Shown piece by piece: positions 5,643 through 12,057 of a DNA stretch of 17,373 nucleotides. Every line of letters begins with the position of its first letter. Position 1 is the stretch's first letter. The notes beneath the pieces are model-generated. The model was given only the letters and a program-made list of their open reading frames with translations, was not told where the DNA came from and did no database searches. This DNA is from Anaerolineales bacterium UBA7227 (lineage in GTDB: Bacteria; Chloroflexota; Anaerolineae; Anaerolineales; Villigracilaceae), in NCBI GenBank assembly GCA_002473085.1, contig DKTP01000097.1, forward strand, positions 4,846-22,218. The letters run 5' to 3'. The position numbers and the translations under genes are program-made.

Positions 5643-6312
5643 AACCGCAGGCCGCGATGGAGGCGCGCAATTCGCGTATCCCGGCTGCGATTCCCTGTGG
5701 ATGATCGAACACGAAGCTGCCCGAGACGAAGACGTCCGCGCCCGCGCCCCGGACCTGGGACAGGGTTTCGGGGGCGATGCCTCCGTCCACCTCCAGCCGC
5801 GCCGGGGAGCGGATTTCGTCCAGCATGGCGCGGATCTGGCGGATCTTTTCGACCGATTCCGGGATGAAGCTCTGCCCGCTGAACCCGGGGTTGACGCTCA
5901 TCACCAGCGCCTGGTCGGCCAGTCCCAGCGCCGGCTGGATGGCGACCGCCGGCGTGCCGGGGTTGAGCGTCACGCCCGCCGCGCAGCCCAGCGATTTGAT
6001 GTGTTGCAAGGTGCGGTGCAGATGCGGACAGGTTTCCACATGGACGATGATGCGCGTCGCTCCGGCTTTGGCGAAGGCTTCGATGTGACGTTCCGGCTCC
6101 ACGATCATCAGGTGGACGTCGAGCGGGAGTTTGGTCGCGCGGCGGCAGGCTTCGACGACGACCGGGCCCATCGTGATGTTGGGGACGAAGCGGCCGTCCA
6201 TCACGTCCACGTGGATCCAGTCCGCGCCGGCGGCCTCGCAGGCGGCGATGTCCGCGCCGAGGCGGGTGAAGTCGGCGGAGAGGATGGACGGGGCGATCAA
6301 GTAGTCGGTCAT
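5641..6312 (-). CDS. rpe: Ribulose-phosphate 3-epimerase
   Basis: The protein has 223 residues and interconverts ribulose 5-phosphate and xylulose 5-phosphate (EC 5.1.3.1), a cytoplasmic pentose-phosphate step. The TIM-barrel signatures are present in order: IAPSILSADF at the start, WIHVDVMDGRFVPNITMG (catalytic His and Asp with metal ligands), LDVHLMI, VNPGFSGQSFI and LEVDGGI, followed by the phosphate-binding segment ending VSGSFVF. The start is taken at 6312, whose ATG overlaps the kinase stop codon (ATGA, 6309-6312). An in-frame ATG ten codons upstream would add MDRGLFRVES, which the family lacks. The overlap suggests translational coupling to the kinase. The stop lies within the T-tract of the rpmB terminator, so the two genes converge tightly. 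Confidence 0.96.
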   Translation of the reverse strand: MTDYLIAPSILSADFTRLGADIAACEAAGADWIHVDVMDGRFVPNITMGPVVVEACRRATKLPLDVHLMIVEPERHIEAFAKAGATRIIVHVETCPHLHRTLQHIKSLGCAAGVTLNPGTPAVAIQPALGLADQALVMSVNPGFSGQSFIPESVEKIRQIRAMLDEIRSPARLEVDGGIAPETLSQVRGAGADVFVSGSFVFDHPQGIAAGIRELRASIAACG

Positions 6313-7385
6313 GGATTCCACGCGAAATAGACCGCGATCCACAAAGGGAGGAGTCCGCCGACGGCGAAGACCGCCAGCAGTCCCAGCCCGATGGTGAGCC
6401 AGTCAAAGTCGAGGGGCGGGGGCGGCGCCTCGTAAACCGCGGCCGGCGCGGGGTCCGCGAAGGGGGCGTGCGGACGGGAGGGCGTCCGCTCCAGGAAGTC
6501 GGCGACCGGTTCGGGAATCGGAATCGGCGCGGGAGTCGGCTGCGGCGCGGGGGGCGCTTCGCGCACGGTCCCGAAGCGCTGGAGGACGCGTCCCAACTGG
6601 TCGGCGGTGCGGTAGCGCGCCGAGGGTTCCTTCGAGAGGACTTTGGCCTCGATCTGTTCGAGCAGGGGCGGCGCGTCGGGCAGGTATTCGCCAAGCGGAT
6701 GCGGCGCGGTGTGGATGTGCATGCGCGCCAGTTCTTCGGCGGTGGAGGCGTTGAAGGGCAGCGTGCCGGTGAGCATTTCGTAGAGGACGACGCCGAGCGA
6801 GTAGACGTCGGAGGCGGGGGAAGGCGCCTGGCCGCGCGCCTGTTCGGGCGAGAAGTATTGCGGGGAGCCCCATACCACTTCGTCGCGGTCGCCGGGATGG
6901 ATGGTGGAAAGGGCGCGGGCGATGCCGAAGTCGGTGACTTTGAGGCGCATGTCGGGGGTGATGAGGAAGTTGTGCGGCTTCACGTCGCAGTGGACGAGGC
7001 CGGCGCGGTGAGCGTAGCCGATGCCCGCGCAGGCTTGCACCATCAGGGGGATGGCCTCGTCCACGCTGAAACGGCCGCGCTTGCGGAGCAGAGTTTTCAG
7101 GTCGGCGCCGGGGACGTACTCCATGACGATGAACAACTGTCCGCTTTCCAGCCCGAAGTCGTGGACGGTGACGATGTTGGGATGGGCGAGGTTGGCGGCG
7201 GCGCGGGCCTCCTGGCGGAAGCGTTCCTGAAATTCCTCGTCGCTCGAATAGTCGGAACGGAGGATCTTGATGGCGACCGAGCGCTCCAGCATCAGGTCGC
7301 GGGCGCGGTAAACGTCCGCCATGCCGCCGGAGCCGAGGCGTTCGAGCAGTTGGTAGCGGTGATTGAGGAGGTCGCCTTCTTTCAT
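6309..7385 (-). CDS. Membrane-anchored Ser/Thr protein kinase, PrkC-position, non-RD (HCD) type
   Basis: The protein has 358 residues. A Hanks-type kinase domain spans about residues 10-272: glycine loop LGSGGMADVY (18-26), VAIK with catalytic K40, E59, HCDVKPHN (132-139) with catalytic D134, DFG 152-154 and SPE 179-181. The arginine of HRD is cysteine (C133), so this is a non-RD kinase. The activation loop lacks the Thr cluster usual in PknB/PrkC kinases. A Pro/Ala-rich linker (about 275-325) leads to one transmembrane helix near 330-355, and the chain then ends, so there is no PASTA or other extracellular sensor. It overlaps rpe by 4 bp. No PP2C phosphatase gene is adjacent in this window. 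ATG 7385 has no Shine-Dalgarno, but a perfect TATAAT ends 8 bp upstream, suggesting a leaderless message. Confidence 0.92.
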   Translation of the reverse strand: MKEGDLLNHRYQLLERLGSGGMADVYRARDLMLERSVAIKILRSDYSSDEEFQERFRQEARAAANLAHPNIVTVHDFGLESGQLFIVMEYVPGADLKTLLRKRGRFSVDEAIPLMVQACAGIGYAHRAGLVHCDVKPHNFLITPDMRLKVTDFGIARALSTIHPGDRDEVVWGSPQYFSPEQARGQAPSPASDVYSLGVVLYEMLTGTLPFNASTAEELARMHIHTAPHPLGEYLPDAPPLLEQIEAKVLSKEPSARYRTADQLGRVLQRFGTVREAPPAPQPTPAPIPIPEPVADFLERTPSRPHAPFADPAPAAVYEAPPPPLDFDWLTIGLGLLAVFAVGGLLPLWIAVYFAWNP

Positions 7386-7393
7386 CGCGCGGG

Positions 7394-7399
7394 ATTATA
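7394..7399 (-). promoter_or_regulatory. Consensus -10 (TATAAT) for a probably leaderless kinase transcript
   Basis: The minus strand reads TATAAT at 7399-7394, then eight bases, then the kinase ATG at 7385. Transcription would start at or within about 2 nt of the ATG. No Shine-Dalgarno sequence is present between them. A good -35 is not visible at 17 bp, where the minus strand reads AATCCC. Confidence 0.6.
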
Positions 7400-7435
7400 A
7401 CATGCGGGGATGGGAGGGGATTTGGGCGGCGCGGC

Positions 7436-8314
7436 TCAGTCCGCGTCGCTCACGCAGCGGAAGCCGCGGTTGATTCCCCCCGAGAGGGGATGATGGCTGA
7501 AGCGGTGGAAGGCGCGCAGTTCGGACGCGCCGTCCGAGAACGACCCGCCGCGCAGGGATTTGAGGTCGCCCGTCGGCGGTCCCTGCGGGTTTTCGCGGGG
7601 CGAGACGACGTAGTAGTAATTGTGGAACCAGTCCGCCGTCCATTCGCGCACGTTGCCCGCCATGTTGAGCGCGCCGTAGGGACTGGCTCCCAGCGGGTAG
7701 CGATCGGCCGGGAGCGGCGCGCCCAGGTTGAAGTCGAAGTTGGCGAGGCGCATGTCGGGCGGATCGTCGCCCCACGGGTAGGCGCGTCCATCCGTGCCTC
7801 GCGCGGCCTTCTCCCATTCGGCCTCGGTCGGAAGTCTGCGTCCCGCCCAGAGGCAGTATTTCTCGGCGTTATTCCAGGAGACGTAGACCACGGGGTAGTC
7901 GTCGTATTTCGATTTTCCAAAATAGGGATTGGCCGCGCCGCCGGGATGCGGACACGCCCCCGCCGCGCGGCAGCGCGCGTACATGGCGTTCGTGACCTCG
8001 GTCTGGTCCACCCAGTAGGCGGGCAGACTGACCTCGTGAGCGGGACGGCTTCTTTGAGCGCCTTCCTCGCCCGCGCCCATGAGGAACTCCCCCGCGGGGA
8101 CGAGGACTTGCGTCATCCCGTCCGCGGACGCGACGCGGCTGCCGGCCGGCGTGACCGGGATGGCCGCGCCGCCGTCGAACGACGCGACATACGCCCTGGC
8201 GTAGCGGACTTTTTGATGCAGGAATGTGGAAACGGGCGAGGGGATTTTATACAGACCGAACGCGGCCAGCAAAAGGACGATCAGCGCGGCGATCCAGCGA
8301 TAAGGGGACTTCAT
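7436..8314 (-). CDS. Membrane-anchored SUMF1/FGE-fold protein, catalytic cysteines absent
   Basis: The protein has 292 residues. An N-terminal signal anchor (YRWIAALIVLLLAAFGLY, 5-22) is followed by a short stalk and a SUMF1/EgtB/PvdO-type domain (about 66-290). Landmarks are VPAGEFLMG (72-80), VDQTEVTNAMY (102-112), PVVYVSWNNAEKYCLWAG (141-158), RLPTEAEWEKAARG (160-173), GNVREWTADW (220-229), LRGGSF (254-259) and RGFRC (283-287). True formylglycine-generating enzymes carry two cysteines shortly after RGGSF/Y. Here that stretch is SDGASELRAFHR, so neither is present and sulfatase maturation is unlikely. No sulfatase gene is in the window. It may be a binding or sensor domain outside the membrane. 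It stops 50 bp before the kinase start on the same strand, and SUMF1-like domains often accompany bacterial Ser/Thr kinases, so a partnership is plausible. Confidence 0.85.
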   Translation of the reverse strand: MKSPYRWIAALIVLLLAAFGLYKIPSPVSTFLHQKVRYARAYVASFDGGAAIPVTPAGSRVASADGMTQVLVPAGEFLMGAGEEGAQRSRPAHEVSLPAYWVDQTEVTNAMYARCRAAGACPHPGGAANPYFGKSKYDDYPVVYVSWNNAEKYCLWAGRRLPTEAEWEKAARGTDGRAYPWGDDPPDMRLANFDFNLGAPLPADRYPLGASPYGALNMAGNVREWTADWFHNYYYVVSPRENPQGPPTGDLKSLRGGSFSDGASELRAFHRFSHHPLSGGINRGFRCVSDAD

Positions 8315-8321
8315 GGGAGTA

Positions 8322-8375
8322 GGAAAAAGCAGATCGAGACGGCATCCCGATCCGCCGCGCCAGCCGGAATGCCGT
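8322..8375 (-). terminator. Possible terminator/attenuator between the M29 peptidase and SUMF1-like genes
   Basis: On the minus strand ACGGCATTCCG (8375-8365) and CGGGATGCCGT (8349-8339) form an 11-bp stem with one wobble around a 15-nt loop. A TTTTT run follows, but only about 10 nt after the stem. The distance weakens the case for a classical terminator. It begins 11 bp after the M29 stop and ends just before the SUMF1-like start. Confidence 0.45.
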
Positions 8376-8386
8376 TCGACCGCAAT

Positions 8387-9508
8387 TTACCGGAAGATAA
8401 ATTTCCCGTTCTTGTAGAATGGCTGCCCATCCACGAGGATCTCGGAGTCGACGCGCATGTCGCAGATGAAGTCCCAGTGGATGGCGCTTTTGTTCTTCGA
8501 GCCGGTCTCGGGATAACCAGCGCCGAGCGCCATGTGGAACGAGCCGCCGATCTTCTCGTCGAAGAGGATCTGTCCCGTGAACTTGTCAATCTCGAAATTC
8601 GTGCCGATGGCAAACTCGCCGAGGTAGCGCGCGCCGGCGTCGGTTTCGATCATCTTGAGCAGGAAGTCCTGATTCTTGGCGGCGGTCACTTTGGAGACGC
8701 GCCCGTTGCTGAACGTGATCTCCGCGCCTTCGACGGCCACGCCGTTGTAGATGGCGGGATAGGTGAAGCGCACCCAGCCGTTGACGGATTCCTCCACCGG
8801 CCCGGTGTAGATCTCGCCGTCGGGCATATTGTGAATGCCGCACGAGTTGTTGAATTTGCGCCCCTTGACGGAGAGAGTTAGATCCACGTTGGGGCCGCGC
8901 AGAACGACCTGGTCCTTGCCCTCCATGAATTTGACCGCGGCGCGCTGGTCCGCTTCCACTTTTTTCCAGAACGCGATGGGATCGTCCTCGTTGGCGTGGA
9001 CGGCGCGAAAGACAAAGTCCTCGTATTGCTGGAGGCTCATCTCCGCGTCCTGGGCGTAGGCCTCGGTGGGATACAGCGTGGTGACCCACTTGAAGACGCC
9101 CTCGGCGCCGCGTCGCATCTGCGCTTCGGTGACTGCGCCCGCCGGCTGGTTGCGTCGCTGGGAACGGATCGTATCGAAGGAAGTCTGCGAGCGCGTATTG
9201 GTCGTGGAATGGATGCGGATGCGGCTCTCGAACTGGTCGTAGGCCAGTTTTTGGAGGGGCGGAACAAAGTCGAGTTGCGCGTCGTTCCCGTGCATCAAGA
9301 GCAGGTCTTCATGACCGGGGAAGAACATATCGGGCAACTGCACGAGCGGGACGGGATGTCCGCCGGCTTTCAGGGTCTCGTAATAAATGGCGCGCACCAG
9401 CGGCTCGGCGGCAGTCGTCGCCTCGATCAGCACACGGTCGCCGGGCTGGATGCGGGCGCTGTATCCAACCAGGATTTCTGCAAATTTCTCCACGCGAGGG
9501 TCTGCCAC
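8387..9508 (-). CDS. M29 family metallo-aminopeptidase (AmpS/AmpT type)
   Basis: The protein has 373 residues from a GTG start. Members are cytoplasmic two-metal exopeptidases that release N-terminal residues. Family hallmarks are NMPDGEIYTGP (E232), YLGEFAIGTNFEI (E298), LFDEKIGGSFHMALG (H325) and IHWDFICDMR (H344, D346). Together they supply the expected metal ligands and the HxD pair at the C-terminus. Length is slightly below the roughly 400-410 of Thermus and Staphylococcus members. The start is GTG 9508-9506 (VADPRVEKFAEIL), because AAGGAG lies 7 bp upstream (minus strand, 9516-9521) and family members begin here. An upstream ATG at 9568 would add 20 unrelated residues and lies inside an inverted-repeat element. 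It faces away from the two-domain oxidoreductase gene and probably has its own promoter in the intergenic region. Confidence 0.92.
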   Translation of the reverse strand: MADPRVEKFAEILVGYSARIQPGDRVLIEATTAAEPLVRAIYYETLKAGGHPVPLVQLPDMFFPGHEDLLLMHGNDAQLDFVPPLQKLAYDQFESRIRIHSTTNTRSQTSFDTIRSQRRNQPAGAVTEAQMRRGAEGVFKWVTTLYPTEAYAQDAEMSLQQYEDFVFRAVHANEDDPIAFWKKVEADQRAAVKFMEGKDQVVLRGPNVDLTLSVKGRKFNNSCGIHNMPDGEIYTGPVEESVNGWVRFTYPAIYNGVAVEGAEITFSNGRVSKVTAAKNQDFLLKMIETDAGARYLGEFAIGTNFEIDKFTGQILFDEKIGGSFHMALGAGYPETGSKNKSAIHWDFICDMRVDSEILVDGQPFYKNGKFIFR

Positions 9509-9542
9509 AGAAAATCTCCTTGTTTTTGACGGTTCTTCCACA

Positions 9543-9662
9543 TTCAACGGAAAATCTGTTTTTAACACAAAGGGTCACGAAGTCAACGAAGGAAAACCCC
9601 GTGAGACCAGGACGATTTCATCCCTTGAATGCCTTTGTGTTTAGGCTCTTTTCCGTTAATTG
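9543..9662. repeat. Imperfect inverted-repeat element (MITE-like or regulatory palindrome)
   Basis: The left arm contains AACGGAAAA (9546-9554) and AACACAAAGG (9564-9573). The right arm contains their exact complements CCTTTGTGTT (9632-9641) and TTTTCCGTT (9649-9657), separated by 9 and 7 nt respectively. A 58-nt centre lies between. Just inside the left arm, CACAAAGGG, TCACGAAGT and CAACGAAGG are loose 9-bp repeats. It sits in the probable leader of the M29 gene. No transposase or target-site duplication was recognised. Confidence 0.6.
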
Positions 9663-9727
9663 CGGGAGATCCTTTTTGACATGAACGTTCGGATTATATC
9701 ACGGCGATTTCGAGTATACTTTCGCGC

Positions 9728-9805
9728 AAGAAAACAAGAGAGAAGAGAACAGAGAGCAGGCAAAAACTGTTCTCTCCTCTCTAATCACCTGCTCTCCACT
9801 CTCTG
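9728..9805. repeat. Heptamer repeat array B, inverted halves forming a hairpin
   Basis: The region is made of degenerate 7-bp units in two opposed orientations: AGAGAGA/AGAGAAC/AGAGAGC on the left and CTGTTCT/CTCCTCT/CTAATCA/CCTGCTC on the right. Bases 9738-9752 pair with 9767-9781 in 14 of 15 positions around a 14-nt loop. It lies between a TATACT box (9715-9720) and the start codon of the two-domain oxidoreductase, which lacks a Shine-Dalgarno sequence. Confidence 0.65.
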
Positions 9806-9813
9806 AATCCCCC

Positions 9814-11964
9814 ATGAAACAACTCCTCCAAAACATGAAGAACGGACAGACCACAGTCGAAGACGTCCCCGTGCCGACGCCGCGCCCGGGGACCGCGCTT
9901 GTCAAGGTCGCCGCGTCCCTCGTCTCCGCGGGGACGGAACGGATGCTCGTCGAATTCGCCGAGAAGAACCTCGTCGGCAAGGCGCGCTCGCGTCCCGACC
10001 TCGTCCGCCAGGTGCTCGAAAAAGCGAAGCGCGAAGGCGTCATCACCAGCGTGCAGGCCGCATTCAGCCGTCTCGACCAGCCCATGCCGCTGGGATATTC
10101 CTCGGCGGGCGTGATCGTTGCGCTCGGCAAAAACATGAGCGGATTCCGCGTCGGACAGCGCGTGGCCTGCGCGGGCCTCAACTACGCCGTCCACGCCGAA
10201 TACAACCTCGTGCCGCGCAACCTGCTCACGCCCGTCCCCCGCAAAGTGGACTTCGAGTCCGCGGCCTTCACCACCCTCGCGGCCATCGCCATGCAGGGAT
10301 TCCGACTCGCCGAGCCGCAGGTGGGCGAGAACGTCGCCGTCATCGGGATGGGACTGCTCGGACTCCTGACCGCGCAGATCGCGCGCGCCGCGGGCTGCCG
10401 CGTCCTCGGCGTGGACGTGGACGCGGCCAAACTACGCCTCGCCGCCTCCCTCGACCTCGAAGCGGCCGCGCGTCACGGAGCCGAATCCGCCGCCCAAACG
10501 TTCACCTCCAACCGCGGCTTCGACGCGGTCATCATCTGCGCGGCCACCGCCTCCAACGATCCCGTCGAACTGGCGGGAGCCATCGCCCGCGACCGCGGCC
10601 GCGTCGTCGCGACCGGCGCGGTGGGACTGGACATCCCGCGCAAGGTCTATTACGAAAAAGAACTGTCGTTCGTCAATTCGCGCTCCTACGGACCGGGGCG
10701 CTACGATCCCTCTTACGAAGAGAACGGCGTGGATTATCCCATCGGCTACGTCCGCTGGACGGAGGGGCGCAACATGGAATCCGCCCTGCAACTGATGGCA
10801 GACGGCAAACTCAAGATCCGGCCGCTCATCTCGCACCGCATCCCCATTGAGCAAGCCGCCAGCGCCTACGAGATCATCACGGGAAAGAAGAAAGAGACCT
10901 TCCTCGGAGTCGTTCTGACCTACGGTGATTCAGTATCAAGCGCTCCAGTGTCACGTGTCACGTTTCCAAAACGCCTGACGCCTGACACTGGAAAACATGA
11001 CACCGTAAAACTCGGCGTCCTCGGCGCGGGGAACTTTGCCAACGCGGTTTTGCTTCCCGCGATAAAGAAGGCTGGCGATATTTCCCTCGTCGGCATCGCC
11101 TCTGCAGGCGGGATGCACGCCCAGGTTTCGGGGAGGAAGTTCGGCTTCCAGTATGCCGCCTCCTCGGACGAGGAGATCATCAACGATCCGAACATCAGCA
11201 CCGTCGCGATCTTGACGCGTCACGATTCTCATGCCGACCTCGTCCTCAAAGCGTTGAAAGCTGGCAAGCACGTCTTCGTGGAAAAGCCGCTGGCTACCAC
11301 GCCAGAGCAACTCGCCAAAATCGTAAAACAATTACCAATTACCAATTACCAATTACTAACAGGTTTCAATCGAAGGTTTGCTCCATTGGCGCGAAGTCTC
11401 CAATCTCAAATTTCCAATCTCCAGGAACCCAAATACGTCCACTACCGCGTCAACGCGGGCTGCATCCCTCTCAATCATTGGACTCAGGACGAATCCCTCG
11501 GCGGCGGACGGATCATCGGCGAGGCCTGTCACTTCGTGGACTTCATCGCGTTCCTCGTCGGCGCGGCGCCCGTCTCGGTGACGGCGCACGCGCTGCCCGA
11601 CAACGGCAAATACCGCGAGGACAACGTCTCGATGACGTTTACTTTCCCCGACGGCTCCATCGGCGTGGTGGACTATCTCGCCAATGGCGACAAGTCCTTC
11701 CCGAAGGAGCGCGTGGAAGCGTTCTGCGGCGGGATGATCGCGGTACTGGACGACTTCCGCAGGCTGGAAATTGTGAAAGACGGGCGGAGGAAAGAGGAAA
11801 GAAGGGCGCAGGACAAAGGTCACGCGGCGGAGTGGACGGCGTTCGCCAAGTCCATTCGCGAGGGCGGCGCGCCGCCGATTCCCTACGAGCAGCTCATCGG
11901 CGTGACGAAGGCCACGTTCGCGGCGGTGGAGTCGCTGCGCGCGGGAAAAACTGTCCCGATATAG
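9814..11964 (+). CDS. Two-domain oxidoreductase: MDR (alcohol dehydrogenase-like) fused to Gfo/Idh/MocA
   Basis: The protein has 716 residues. Residues 1-370 are a medium-chain dehydrogenase: GYSSAGVI (94-101), an NAD(P)-binding Rossmann motif VIGMGLLGLLTAQIA (176-190) and the acidic VDVD after the second strand. The usual G-x-C-G-T zinc ligand is replaced by LVSAGTERM (37-44), so no catalytic zinc is expected. Residues 398-716 are a Gfo/Idh/MocA domain: GVLGAGN (401-407), the EKP motif (490-492) and GFNRRFAPLAR. This fusion is a recognised family ('bi-domain-containing oxidoreductase') usually seen near glycan genes, and is probably an NAD(P)-linked sugar oxidoreductase; the substrate is unknown. 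Heptamer repeats are built into the frame at residues 378-393 (interdomain linker), 506-515 and about 529-537. ATG 9814 has no Shine-Dalgarno; family alignment supports it. Confidence 0.88.
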   Translation: MKQLLQNMKNGQTTVEDVPVPTPRPGTALVKVAASLVSAGTERMLVEFAEKNLVGKARSRPDLVRQVLEKAKREGVITSVQAAFSRLDQPMPLGYSSAGVIVALGKNMSGFRVGQRVACAGLNYAVHAEYNLVPRNLLTPVPRKVDFESAAFTTLAAIAMQGFRLAEPQVGENVAVIGMGLLGLLTAQIARAAGCRVLGVDVDAAKLRLAASLDLEAAARHGAESAAQTFTSNRGFDAVIICAATASNDPVELAGAIARDRGRVVATGAVGLDIPRKVYYEKELSFVNSRSYGPGRYDPSYEENGVDYPIGYVRWTEGRNMESALQLMADGKLKIRPLISHRIPIEQAASAYEIITGKKKETFLGVVLTYGDSVSSAPVSRVTFPKRLTPDTGKHDTVKLGVLGAGNFANAVLLPAIKKAGDISLVGIASAGGMHAQVSGRKFGFQYAASSDEEIINDPNISTVAILTRHDSHADLVLKALKAGKHVFVEKPLATTPEQLAKIVKQLPITNYQLLTGFNRRFAPLARSLQSQISNLQEPKYVHYRVNAGCIPLNHWTQDESLGGGRIIGEACHFVDFIAFLVGAAPVSVTAHALPDNGKYREDNVSMTFTFPDGSIGVVDYLANGDKSFPKERVEAFCGGMIAVLDDFRRLEIVKDGRRKEERRAQDKGHAAEWTAFAKSIREGGAPPIPYEQLIGVTKATFAAVESLRAGKTVPI
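10945..10991 (+). repeat. Heptamer repeat array C: 47-bp palindrome inside a coding region
   Basis: CCAGTGTCA (10945-10953) and TGACACTGG (10983-10991) are perfect inverted arms. CGTTT-CCA-AAACG forms a central stem. Between them lie heptamer units, GTGTCAC on the left and CGCCTGA on the right. The left arm and the complement of the right arm are the same heptamer series with small differences. The array encodes residues 378-393, the linker between the two domains of the oxidoreductase. Confidence 0.8.
11329..11356 (+). repeat. Heptamer repeat array D: four perfect CAATTAC units in frame
   Basis: CAATTAC is repeated four times without mismatch. In the oxidoreductase frame it reads QLPITNYQLL, directly before the conserved GFNRRF of the Gfo/Idh/MocA domain. 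The AT content is far lower in the surrounding gene, so it stands out in base composition. Confidence 0.95.
11400..11420 (+). repeat. Heptamer repeat array E: three CCAATCT-type units in frame
   Basis: CCAATCT, CAAATTT and CCAATCT follow each other at 7-bp spacing within the oxidoreductase gene, 43 bp after array D. They read LQSQISNLQ in the protein, between the FNRRFAPLAR helix and the YRVNAG strand. Confidence 0.75.
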
Positions 11965-12057
11965 AAAACCCCAATTCGGGTAACCCGTTTGCGGTCGCGG
12001 CGCGACGCGGACGCAGTCGGACGGCTCCTCCCACCGTCTCAAGCCGCGGCCGCGCCG

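Larger units (their letters stand above)
9509..9813. other. 305-bp divergent intergenic region
   Basis: No gene is seen here. It holds, from left to right, the M29 ribosome-binding site, a palindromic element (9543-9662), a TATAAT on the minus strand (9698-9693) that could serve the M29 gene, a TATACT on the + strand (9715-9720) that could serve the oxidoreductase, and heptamer array B with a long hairpin (9738-9781). Neither -10 box has a convincing -35, although TTGACA occurs at 9676-9681 with non-ideal spacing. Confidence 0.6.

Noticed and set aside
6468..7400. 310-residue + strand open frame opposite the kinase
   Set aside because: It is a shadow of the kinase gene, rich in Gly, Val and Arg, without domain signatures.
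7436..8314. Genuine formylglycine-generating enzyme
   Set aside because: The two active-site cysteines after RGGSF are missing and no sulfatase gene is in the window.
11329..11420. CRISPR array
   Set aside because: The repeats are 7 bp and directly adjacent, with no spacers and no cas genes, and they lie inside an enzyme gene.
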